The notes under the pieces are model-generated. The model was not told where the DNA came from and made no database searches. It saw only the letters and a program-made list of their open reading frames with translations. From Candidatus Defluviibacillus avedoerensis (GTDB lineage Bacteria; Pseudomonadota; Gammaproteobacteria; Burkholderiales; Burkholderiaceae_C), in assembly GCA_016703665.1 (NCBI GenBank), contig JADJBS010000007.1:1-64000 (forward strand): a stretch of 64,000 bases of DNA. Reading direction: 5' to 3'. Of this stretch, positions 56,715-63,822 are shown in pieces. Position numbers and translations under genes: made by a program. Numbering within the stretch: position 1 is the first letter of the stretch; every line of letters begins with the position of its first letter.

Positions 56715-57200
56715 ATGCGAACCACGTATCCAAAGATGTCAATACACGAGCAAATAATGGTCATTTTGGTGGCGATGGCATGTCACGGTATTGCCGTCGC
56801 CCAGGACAGTACTACGCAGCGCTATCCGCCTGGCTCAGAGGTCGGAGGAATCCCGGTGGGTGTCTCAGGAAGCGGCGTGTACTACATCCCTGATGGCGGT
56901 TCGGCCGTAGAAAACCAGGGAGTTGCCTACAACGATCAAACTGGGCAAACAATTCCCTGCTCCGGCAAAACACGCGGAGACTGCCTCAAGATGCTTGATG
57001 ACGCGACGAAGCCCAAGACCAATACGCCTCCCACCAATACAACAACCACAACGACAGATGGAACTCCCCCAACCACATCTGGAAAACCTCCATCCGACGG
57101 CACCACGCCAGGCGACGGCAGCACCCCGCCTGTCAGTGAAGACAAGCCCCGAAAAGGCAAGAACAGAGACAAAACAGACAGTCAGCGGCGCGCGCATTAA
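56715..57200 (+). CDS. Small exported protein with Thr/Pro-rich tail
   Basis: A 161-residue protein with an N-terminal hydrophobic segment (QIMVILVAMACHGIAVAQ), a short folded part with two Cys (TIPCSGKTRGDCLKMLDDAT), and a low-complexity Thr/Pro/Gly tail (TNTPPTNTTTTTTDGTPPTT) ending in basic residues. ATG 56715 or 56736 may be the start. It closes the four-gene exported set and is convergent with the glycine-zipper gene. Function unknown; the tail looks like a cell-surface linker. Confidence 0.65.
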   Translation: MRTTYPKMSIHEQIMVILVAMACHGIAVAQDSTTQRYPPGSEVGGIPVGVSGSGVYYIPDGGSAVENQGVAYNDQTGQTIPCSGKTRGDCLKMLDDATKPKTNTPPTNTTTTTTDGTPPTTSGKPPSDGTTPGDGSTPPVSEDKPRKGKNRDKTDSQRRAH

Positions 57201-57223
57201 GGCCGCCGGGGCCTAAGACCCTG

Positions 57224-57763
57224 TCAGCCCGGTGCCTTGAGCACAAGTTGACCATCTTTCAGTGGAATCTTTTCGCCTGGTTTGTGGTCCATGCGCACGA
57301 GGTCCTGTTTGTCACCGATTTTGTAGGTCACGTCGTAGCCGACCAGTTTTTCCACCATCACATTGACAGTTTTGCACCGGGTTTGCGTGACCATGTGGGC
57401 ATCGTTCTTTTGCATGTTGCCCTGCACTGTGTTTCCGGCATAGGCCCCCGCTGCTGCACCGCCAACGGTAGCAAGCGTTTTGCCCGTTCCACCCCCCACC
57501 ATGCTGCCCAAGACCCCACCCAGCACCCCACCAGCCACAGTACCGGCCACGCGGTGCTGGTCCTGAACAGGTGCCTGTTGACGAACCTGAACCTCCGTGC
57601 ACTCTTCACGGGGCGTCCTGACGGTCTCCTTGATCTCTTTGACGGCGATCACATCAGCGTGGGTTGGCTTGCTGAGAACTTTGTAACCACCAACACCCAC
57701 TGCTGCAAATGTGGCGGCAGCCGCACCCCCGACCAAGATCCCCTTGAGCATTGAGCTGTCCAT
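57224..57763 (-). CDS. Glycine-zipper 2TM-domain (17-kDa surface antigen-like) protein
   Basis: A 179-residue protein: N-terminal hydrophobic anchor (MLKGILVGGAAAATFAAVGV), a central glycine zipper (AGTVAGGVLGGVLGSMVGGG then AGAYAGNTVQG) and a C-terminal beta region (LVGYDVTYKIGDKQDLVRMD). This is the Rickettsia 17-kDa antigen/SlyB-type envelope protein layout. The ATG follows AAAGGAAGG. Motif site 3 lies 84 bp upstream, so it may belong to the two-component regulon. Confidence 0.85.
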   Translation of the reverse strand: MDSSMLKGILVGGAAAATFAAVGVGGYKVLSKPTHADVIAVKEIKETVRTPREECTEVQVRQQAPVQDQHRVAGTVAGGVLGGVLGSMVGGGTGKTLATVGGAAAGAYAGNTVQGNMQKNDAHMVTQTRCKTVNVMVEKLVGYDVTYKIGDKQDLVRMDHKPGEKIPLKDGQLVLKAPG

Positions 57764-57846
57764 TTGACCTTCCTTTGTTTCCAGGTTTAAAAGGCGCCAC
57801 TAAGGCATACAAGCCTACAGGATACTGGAACGGATGAAATCCCGCC

Positions 57847-57864
57847 ATCGCATGGGAATGCGAC
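57847..57864. promoter_or_regulatory. Regulon motif site 3 (ATCGCAT-N4-ATGCGAC)
   Basis: ATCGCATGGGAATGCGAC matches the motif with one change in the last base. It lies in the divergent gap between the glycine-zipper gene (84 bp) and the FKBP gene (77 bp). It is flanked by AAGCTAACC, similar to the flank of site 2. Confidence 0.6.
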
Positions 57865-57940
57865 CAAGCTAACCATGCCCATTAAACTAGCGGGTCGGCC
57901 AATTCACTTTCGTTCATATCATTCTGGTATCCAACTTCAA

Positions 57941-58347
57941 ATGAAAAAACTCTCCTTCCTGATTTCCGTGGTGTCGGCCCTGATCGTTCCATGTATCGCA
58001 AGCGCTCAAACCACGGAAACCCTGTCCAACGGTGTCAAGATCGCCCACACCACTGTTGGCACTGGTGCCAACCCCACGGCACGCGACACTGTCAAAGTGC
58101 ACTACCGCGGCATGTTGGTGGATGGTAAAGAGTTCGACAGTTCGTACAAGCGCAACGCACCGGCTACGTTTCCGTTGAGCCGCGTGATCCCTTGCTGGAC
58201 TGAAGGCATGCAAAAAATCAAAGTTGGCGGCAAAGCCACTCTGACCTGCCCGCCCGCTTCGGCTTATGGCGCTGCAGGTGCGGGCGGGCGGTGCCACCCA
58301 ATGCCACTTTGACGTTTGAAGTAGAACTGCTTGCTATCGAAAAGTAA
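57941..58347 (+). CDS. Exported FKBP-type peptidyl-prolyl isomerase (one frameshift)
   Basis: The signal peptide is LSFLISVVSALIVPCIASAQ, then an FKBP domain with DTVKVHYRGMLVDGKEFDSS and IPCWTEGMQKIKVGGKATLT. The frame breaks near 58285 in a GGGCGGGCGG stretch; in the next frame it continues VPPNATLTFEVELLAIEK to 58347, the normal FKBP ending. Restored length is about 135 residues. It would assist proline isomerisation in periplasmic proteins. The break is probably a sequence error. Followed by a terminator hairpin at 58367. Confidence 0.85.
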
Positions 58348-58364
58348 GCAAACTTTGAGGCGGG

Positions 58365-59052
58365 TTATGCCGAAATGGCATTTTTTTTGCCTAATTGGCG
58401 CAAGGCCTGCTCAAAAACCTCGACAGGTTGCCCGCCTGAGATCAGGTGCTTGTTGTCGATGATGACGGCAGGCACTGAATGGATTCCGGCGTTCAGGTAG
58501 GTTTGCTCCGCGCTGCGCACTTGCGTCGCAAATTCATCGCTGGCCAAAATCGCCTTGGCGCGCTCAGCGCTCAAACCAACCTTTTTCAGCAGCGGCCACC
58601 AGCACCTCGTGTGACTCCGGGCTTTGCCCCAGGGTGAAATACGCAGCTAGCAAGGCCTTCTTTAAGGCGTGCTGCTGTTCGCCGGTGCCCTCCACCTCAG
58701 CCCAGTGCAGCAAGCGGTGCGCATCAAAGGTGTTATAGATGCGGTCACGCCCTTCCATCCGGAAGGTGAATCCCATGTCAGCCCCGCGTTCGCGAATGGT
58801 GTCGCGAATCTGTTTTTGCTGCGCCGGGGTGGATCCATACTTTTGCGTCAAGTGCTCGGTTATGTCCTGCCCACCGGGGGGCATTTGTGGATTGAGCTCG
58901 AACGGCTGAAAATGCAGATCCACCTTGATCTCTTTTTCGATGCGTGCGACGGCTTGCTCTAAAGCCGACAAGCCAATGGCACACCAGGGGCAGGAGATGT
59001 CAGAAACAAAATCAATGCGAAGTGTCACTACTGGCGTGGCTGGGGATGTCAT
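58365..59052 (-). CDS. DsbA-family oxidoreductase, FrnE-like (one frameshift)
   Basis: The N-terminus LRIDFVSDISCPWCAIGLSA carries the CPWC active site of 2-hydroxychromene isomerase/FrnE-type DsbA proteins. The C-terminal part (SAERAKAILASDEFATQVRS, GIHSVPAVIIDNKHLISGGQ with the cis-Pro) is in another frame. Removing one A from the AAAAA run at 58582-58586 joins them as AAEKVGLSAERAKAIL. Restored length is about 229 residues. It is cytoplasmic (no signal) and overlaps the hydrolase stop by ATGA. Confidence 0.87.
58367..58388 (+). terminator. Intrinsic terminator after the FKBP gene
   Basis: ATGCC-GAAAT-GGCAT is followed directly by seven T residues, 20 bp after the FKBP stop. It overlaps the C-terminal codons of the convergent FrnE-like gene. 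Confidence 0.6.
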
Positions 59053-59903
59053 GTTGCTTTCTGATTAAGGGTTTTCAGCAGCACTGCATTGAAAGCATCG
59101 GGCCGCTCATATTGCACCCAATGCCCCGCATCGGGTACGAATTCAAAGCTTTGCAGGCTGGGGGATGATGCGCGGAATTTGGCTTCCAGCACGTCCTGAC
59201 GCCCTTGGTACAGCGCATCGTCCCAGCCATAAATCACATGCACCGGGCAATGTACTTTGTGCAGTGCATCGGCCAAAGCCCCGGTAAACGCCAGGCGCCG
59301 CCCCGGCAAGCGGTCGCGCGGCACATTGGTTTCCTGAATCTCAACCGCCTGATCGTCCACCGAGTCGTCATGGGCCAGCATCAGGGTCCGCAAATTGAAG
59401 CGATGGATTTCGCGCCTTTCGGTAGGGTCCGTCAAATGCCGCCAAGCTTTCATGCCCTGGAACGGACGCGCAGCCAGCCCCAAGCCAGGCGCACCTACGA
59501 TGACAAGACGCTCCACTTTGGACGGGAACTCAGCCGTGTAAAGACCTGCGGTCATGCCACCGAAAGAAAAACCCATCAGCGTAAAGCTCCGCCCGGACAG
59601 CAGTTGCTTCAAGCCAATGTGCAAGGGTGTGACCATCGCGTCAGCGTCCCCTCCATCGGGCGGCACCGCCGATTCACCGAACCCCGGCAAGTCTGCTGCC
59701 AGCACGTAAAAACCAGCTTCTGCCAGTGCTTGCACATTACAAAGCCAGTGCGTCCAACTGCCACTGCCACCATGCCACACGACCAATGGGCCGCGCGGTG
59801 CGTCTGAACTGCCCCAAGCATGCCAGACGATGCCGCCCGATCCACAAGGCGTGGTCAGGCGCTGCGCTTGCGAGCGGACAGCTTCAATTGACGGACGGAT
59901 CAT
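59049..59903 (-). CDS. Alpha/beta hydrolase
   Basis: A 284-residue cytoplasmic alpha/beta hydrolase. PLVVWHGGSGSWTHWLCNVQ is the oxyanion region, FTLMGFSFGGMTAGLYTAEF the nucleophile elbow (GFSFGG), VHVIYGWDDALYQGRQDVLE the acid, and VPDAGHWVQYERPDAFNAVL the catalytic His. ATG 59903 is 2 bp after the AroQ stop (TGAGATG). In the quinate/shikimate-type operon it may open a lactone or cleave a quinate/shikimate ester, but no substrate motif is visible. Confidence 0.85.
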   Translation of the reverse strand: MIRPSIEAVRSQAQRLTTPCGSGGIVWHAWGSSDAPRGPLVVWHGGSGSWTHWLCNVQALAEAGFYVLAADLPGFGESAVPPDGGDADAMVTPLHIGLKQLLSGRSFTLMGFSFGGMTAGLYTAEFPSKVERLVIVGAPGLGLAARPFQGMKAWRHLTDPTERREIHRFNLRTLMLAHDDSVDDQAVEIQETNVPRDRLPGRRLAFTGALADALHKVHCPVHVIYGWDDALYQGRQDVLEAKFRASSPSLQSFEFVPDAGHWVQYERPDAFNAVLLKTLNQKAT

Positions 59904-59904
59904 C

Positions 59905-60354
59905 TCAAGAGGCCTTAGCTGCATGGACGGCTGACACTGCGGCGCGCAGTGCCAGCAAATAACTGTCTGCCCCAAACCCCGCAATTTGACCCTTAGCAAT
60001 GCCTGCGATCACAGAATGGTGCCTAAATTCCTCACGTGCGTGGATGTTGGACATGTGCACCTCAAAAATCGGACACTTCAAAATCGCCAGCGCGTCGCGA
60101 ATACCGTAGCTGTAGTGCGTCCAAGCGCCAGCGTTGATCAAGACTGCATCCACCTTGTCATGAAACGCCTGATGAATACGCTCTACCATCGCACCTTCAA
60201 AGTTGGTCTGGAAACAATCCACCTCTGCCCCCAGTTCATTGCCCAAGGTCTTCAGGTTTGCGTCGATTTCCGCAAGCGTCACCGTACCGTACTGGGCCGG
60301 GTCGCGCTTGCCAAACATATTCAGGTTGATGCCGTTCAAAGAAAGGATGTTCAT
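59905..60354 (-). CDS. aroQ: Type II 3-dehydroquinate dehydratase
   Basis: A 149-residue class II dehydroquinase converting 3-dehydroquinate to 3-dehydroshikimate. Motifs: NILSLNGINLNMFGKRDPAQ and YGTVTLAE (catalytic Tyr loop), VLINAGAWTHYSYGIRDAL, and EVHMSNIHAREEFRHHSV. In this operon, next to a 3-dehydroshikimate dehydratase pair and an IclR regulator, it is probably the catabolic isozyme of quinate/shikimate degradation and not only the biosynthetic enzyme. Length and motifs are normal. Confidence 0.92.
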   Translation of the reverse strand: MNILSLNGINLNMFGKRDPAQYGTVTLAEIDANLKTLGNELGAEVDCFQTNFEGAMVERIHQAFHDKVDAVLINAGAWTHYSYGIRDALAILKCPIFEVHMSNIHAREEFRHHSVIAGIAKGQIAGFGADSYLLALRAAVSAVHAAKAS

Positions 60355-60448
60355 GGTGCACTATGGGGGTAACAGTTTGGGACTAGTGTAGTGTTGGCCT
60401 GTGTCGCGATCTGGCACTTTGATGACAAAGCGCCGTCGCAACAAAAAC

Positions 60449-61342
60449 TCAAACCGTCTGCTTTAACTTCAAAGCATTTGGCAGCGGCGTCGAGCGACGA
60501 AGCACATCTTCAGACAACCACAGCGCACTCTTGCGGGCACGCTCACAGACTGTGGGCAAGGGCATCTGTTGATAGTCGTCGTTGAACACCTCAAAACTGT
60601 AGTCCCCCGAGTAGCCCAGGCGGTCCAACTTCAGCACCAACTCCACCAACTCCTCACTGTGCACGCCTTCTCCCGGAAAAACGCGAAAGGTGCGCGCGGT
60701 GGTCATGCGCTCTTCAAAGCTCTTGGTTTCCTGCCACATGAAGTCAGCCAGTTGAACGAGAAAGATCTTGGAAGGGTCCAGATAATCAATCTCTTCCAGC
60801 GGCGTCTTGGCAGCCACAATATGAAAGGAATCGATGCCCAGCCCCAGATTCGGGCAATCGGCGCGGCAAACCACGTCCCAGGCGGTCGTGAACTCGTTCA
60901 CCGTACGGCCCCAGGACAAGCCTTCGTAGGCAATCTTGATGCCCAGCGGAATCGCCAACATGGCCAACTTGCGTAAATCGCGCGCGATCTGATCCAGGTC
61001 TTGCGTGGCGTGTGTCGACGTAGACGAACAGGCCAGCAATACCTTGCAGTCCAGAGTGGCACACATCTGCAACATCGACTTGGCAATGTCTACCTTGTAT
61101 TCATGCAGGTGCCCAGACAATCCTTCAAAGTCGCGCAACACCTGAAAGCCCGTACCACGCAAGCCGCTCGCTTTGACCTCAGCCACCGCTGCCTCCAGGC
61201 CTTCTGGATGACCGACCACATCGTTGGCCTTGAGCATGACCTGTTCAAACCCCGCCTCGCGCATGGCCCTCAGCTTGGCCTTGAGCGGCCCAGCCAAAGT
61301 GATGGTGTCCATGCCAAAGCCCTGAATCGCACGGGAGGTCAT
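60449..61342 (-). CDS. TIM-barrel 3-dehydroshikimate dehydratase-like protein (QuiC N-terminal half)
   Basis: A 297-residue xylose-isomerase-like TIM barrel. IAYEGLSWGRTVNEFTTAWD, LGLGIDSFHIVAAKTPLEEI, PSKIFLVQLADFMWQET, RVFPGEGVHSEELVELVLKL and GDYSFEVFNDDYQQMP are very similar to the catalytic N-terminal domain of QuiC1, including the metal ligands Glu, Asp, His and Glu. It would turn 3-dehydroshikimate into protocatechuate. ATG overlaps the stop of the upstream HPPD-like gene (ATGA). In QuiC1 the two parts are one chain. Confidence 0.8.
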   Translation of the reverse strand: MTSRAIQGFGMDTITLAGPLKAKLRAMREAGFEQVMLKANDVVGHPEGLEAAVAEVKASGLRGTGFQVLRDFEGLSGHLHEYKVDIAKSMLQMCATLDCKVLLACSSTSTHATQDLDQIARDLRKLAMLAIPLGIKIAYEGLSWGRTVNEFTTAWDVVCRADCPNLGLGIDSFHIVAAKTPLEEIDYLDPSKIFLVQLADFMWQETKSFEERMTTARTFRVFPGEGVHSEELVELVLKLDRLGYSGDYSFEVFNDDYQQMPLPTVCERARKSALWLSEDVLRRSTPLPNALKLKQTV

Positions 61343-62298
61343 GCGGCCCCCTCGTGGGGCAGCGAAGACACGAGGTGCGTAGCGTGGGGGCTAGTCCTTT
61401 CGCTTTGCACAAGCTCAAACACGACCGAGCCCAGGTAAGTCTTGGTAATTGCACCACGGCTTTCGGTATGGGCAGCTTGGGTTTCGACAAACTCAATCCC
61501 CAAGTGGCGCAAGGCCCGCACCGCTTGAAGCACATCGGGCACGCCAAGCCCGATGCGCTGCAAGCGCTCGTCAGCATCCAGCACATTGATCTCAGGCTCA
61601 ATCAACTGAAGCATGAAACTGGCCCCATCGCTCAATGCCGGGCTGCGAAGCAGCTTGCCCTTGGGCATGATGCCAAAGCGCTGATCGTCCGGAATGATCT
61701 GCATGCCAAAGAGCGCGCTGTAAAACTCCATCCAGTCGTAGCTGCGCTCGGGACCGATGTACTGGACCACGCCAAAAAAATGCAGGCCTGCCGTGGCGGC
61801 TGGGTACTGATCTACTGAGGGAATAGGGATGAAATCCACGTCGTAAATCGAGAACTCTTTGTAGCGGTCCACGAAGTAAATGCGGCTGCCTCCTGCGCCG
61901 TGAATGGCAGGAATGTTCAGCTCCATCACCTCGGCTTTGGTGGGCACCTCCCAGGCGCCACGTTCGCGCACAAAGTTGAAAGCAGCACGGGCGTCGCGCA
62001 CTCGCAAGGCGATGGCAGAGATGGTCGGAGCCTCCCCGCCATGGGCTGCGCCCTTGGCGTCAACAGGGTTGGCATTGAGCACAATATTCAGACCACCCTG
62101 GCGATACAGCAAAACCGCGCGTGAGCGATGCCGTGCAACCGGTTTGAATCCCATCATCTCCAGCACCTGCCCCAGCGCCTGCGGCTTGGGTGTAGCGTAT
62201 TCGATGAACTCGATGCCATCCAGCCCCAGTGGATTGGCTTCGTCACTGAAAGAGGCTTGAAGGGGTTCGCGTTTGACGTCAACCAGTAAATCACTCAT
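61339..62298 (-). CDS. HPPD-like VOC protein (QuiC C-terminal half)
   Basis: A 319-residue protein with two vicinal-oxygen-chelate modules. LGLDGIEFIEYATPKPQALG, GFKPVARHRSRAVLLYRQGG and LNIVLNANPVDAKG closely resemble the HPPD-like C-terminal half of QuiC1; AGLHFFGVVQYIG and YLGSVVFELVQSE are at metal-ligand positions. It is annotated elsewhere as 4-hydroxyphenylpyruvate dioxygenase, but the pairing with the isomerase-like gene argues for a partner of dehydroshikimate dehydratase. ATG 62298 has a TGGAGAAA ribosome-binding site. Its last 16-17 residues come from repeat copy C. Confidence 0.75.
   Translation of the reverse strand: MSDLLVDVKREPLQASFSDEANPLGLDGIEFIEYATPKPQALGQVLEMMGFKPVARHRSRAVLLYRQGGLNIVLNANPVDAKGAAHGGEAPTISAIALRVRDARAAFNFVRERGAWEVPTKAEVMELNIPAIHGAGGSRIYFVDRYKEFSIYDVDFIPIPSVDQYPAATAGLHFFGVVQYIGPERSYDWMEFYSALFGMQIIPDDQRFGIMPKGKLLRSPALSDGASFMLQLIEPEINVLDADERLQRIGLGVPDVLQAVRALRHLGIEFVETQAAHTESRGAITKTYLGSVVFELVQSERTSPHATHLVSSLPHEGAA
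61345..61393 (-). repeat. Gene-end repeat element, copy C (overlaps HPPD-like gene 3' end)
   Basis: On the minus strand: GCCCCCACGCTACGC, then TTCGCTGCCCCACGAGGGGG. It matches the first two thirds of copies A and B and lacks the CTAGGGGCGGCCCG block. It encodes the last residues SPHATHLVSSLPHEGA of the HPPD-like protein. Confidence 0.65.
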
Positions 62299-62403
62299 GC
62301 TTGATTTTCTCCAATGGGGTGTCGCTGGGGTGCAATGGACTTTACCGCCAAGCCATAAAAAATGTACAGGATAGTACAAAATTCACACACGCATAGCGCA
62401 GAT

Positions 62404-62447
62404 TTTCGTTCGATTATCGATCACTCTTGTTTGATAATCGAACGAAA
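62404..62447. promoter_or_regulatory. Operator with perfect 15-bp inverted repeat (IclR/PcaR type)
   Basis: TTTCGTTCGATTATC (62404-62418) and GATAATCGAACGAAA (62433-62447) are exact reverse complements separated by 14 bp. Each arm contains GTTCGATTATC-like sequence, which resembles the PcaR site GTTCGATAATCGCAC as I recall it. It lies 21 bp before the IclR start and 106 bp before the HPPD-like start. Confidence 0.75.
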
Positions 62448-62467
62448 TTAGGGTAAACAAGGCCATC

Positions 62468-63256
62468 ATGACCACCGCCTCAGCAGACCAGGACCGACCA
62501 GAACTTGCACGCCGTGACTGGATCGCAGGCCTTGAGAAAGGGCTGACCATCCTGGAGTCTTTTGACGGCAATACGCCCAGAATGAGTGCCTCACAGGCTG
62601 CACTGCGCTGTGGACTGACCCGCACAGCGGCGCGGCGTTACCTGCTCACATTGACTCATCTGGGCTACATGGCCACAGATGGCAAGCTGTTTTGGATCAC
62701 CCCGCGCGTGCTTCGGCTTGGTCAAAGCTACCTGGAATCTGCCCGTTTGCCCAGGATGGTTCAACCCTTTTTGCAGCGCGTGACTGCGGGCACCAACGAG
62801 GCCGCTTATTTGGCCGTGCTGGATGGTGACGACGTTGTCTATGTAGCGCGCAACGGCCCCTACCGCGGCATGAACATTGGTTACGTGCTTGGCGCACGCG
62901 TACAGGCACAGGTCACTGCCGCCGGTCTGTTGATGCTCGCGCTGAAGGGTGAGAGCTTCAGCGATAACTGGCTGACTCAGCGTGAACTCAAGAATTACAC
63001 CTCCTTCACCATCGCCAGCAAGGAAGATCTCAACCGTGTCATGAAACTGATACGCCAGCAGGGTTGGGCACTGTCAGAACAACAACTGGAACTGGGCTTT
63101 CGTGGGATAGCCGTGCCACTGAGGGACCGCAAAGGCGAAATGATTGCAGCACTCAGCGTGACCATGCCGATTGGTCAAGAAAACAGCCAAGATGCCCTTG
63201 CACGGGTACTGCCGGTTTTACGTGACACCGCTCAGGCTTTGCGCAATCTGGTGTAG
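62468..63256 (+). CDS. IclR-family regulator (PcaR/PcaU/PobR type)
   Basis: A 262-residue regulator with an N-terminal helix-turn-helix (SASQAALRCGLTRTAARRYL) and a C-terminal IclR effector domain (VYVARNGPYRGMNIGYVLGA, LELGFRGIAVPLRDRKGEMI). The opening WIAGLEKGLTILESFDGNTP is typical of the PcaR/PobR branch, which responds to aromatic acids such as protocatechuate precursors. Divergent from the dehydroshikimate dehydratase genes across a perfect inverted repeat, it most likely controls them and itself. Confidence 0.92.
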   Translation: MTTASADQDRPELARRDWIAGLEKGLTILESFDGNTPRMSASQAALRCGLTRTAARRYLLTLTHLGYMATDGKLFWITPRVLRLGQSYLESARLPRMVQPFLQRVTAGTNEAAYLAVLDGDDVVYVARNGPYRGMNIGYVLGARVQAQVTAAGLLMLALKGESFSDNWLTQRELKNYTSFTIASKEDLNRVMKLIRQQGWALSEQQLELGFRGIAVPLRDRKGEMIAALSVTMPIGQENSQDALARVLPVLRDTAQALRNLV

Positions 63257-63285
63257 GCCGAGCGCGACGGCTACACTCCGAAATC

Positions 63286-63804
63286 ATGAAACCTATTTCC
63301 ATCCTGCTACTGACTGCGCTTTGCGGTGTCGCCCTGTCAGCTCAAGCTCAGTGGCAGTGGACTGAGAAGAGTGGTCGCAAGGTTTTCAGTGACCAACCCC
63401 CTGGTGCAGAGATACCTGAATCTGCCATTTTGCGGCGACCAGGTGGTCCTCGCCCTAACCCTCCATCAAGCAACCTGAGTCCATCTGAGTCTGGCGAGGC
63501 ACCCGTCAGTAAACCCATTGCAGTCAAACCGGTGACCAAGGCGAGCGGCAAAGATATGGAGCTTGAAAAGAAGAAAGCCCTGGCTGAAAGTCAGGCTGCG
63601 GCCAAGAAGAAAGAAGACGACGACAAACTGGCCGCCAACCGGGCCGACAACTGCGAGCGTGCCAAACGCAACCTGGCGTCACTTCAATCGGGTGCGCGGA
63701 TTTCGCAAACCAATGCCCAAGGCGAGCGTGAGTTCATGACTGATGAAGGCAAGGCGGCAGAGATTCAACGTACCCAGGGCATTGTGGACGCCAACTGCAG
63801 GTAA
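63286..63804 (+). CDS. DUF4124-domain exported protein
   Basis: A 172-residue protein with a signal peptide (SILLLTALCGVALSAQAQ), then the DUF4124 motif WQWTEKSGRKVFSDQPPGAE, a Pro/Ser-rich linker, a Lys/Glu-rich charged coiled segment (MELEKKKALAESQAAAKKKE) and a C-terminal part with two Cys (DNCERAKRNLASLQSGARIS; VDANCR). DUF4124 proteins are common periplasmic proteins of betaproteobacteria of unknown function. It starts 29 bp after the IclR gene. Confidence 0.85.
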   Translation: MKPISILLLTALCGVALSAQAQWQWTEKSGRKVFSDQPPGAEIPESAILRRPGGPRPNPPSSNLSPSESGEAPVSKPIAVKPVTKASGKDMELEKKKALAESQAAAKKKEDDDKLAANRADNCERAKRNLASLQSGARISQTNAQGEREFMTDEGKAAEIQRTQGIVDANCR

Positions 63805-63822
63805 GCAGTCTTTGCCACCAGA

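Noticed and set aside
61339..62298. Annotation as true 4-hydroxyphenylpyruvate dioxygenase of tyrosine catabolism
   Set aside because: Sequence is closer to the C-terminal half of QuiC1 and the gene is coupled to a dehydroshikimate dehydratase-like barrel, aroQ and an IclR regulator; no tyrosine pathway genes are present.
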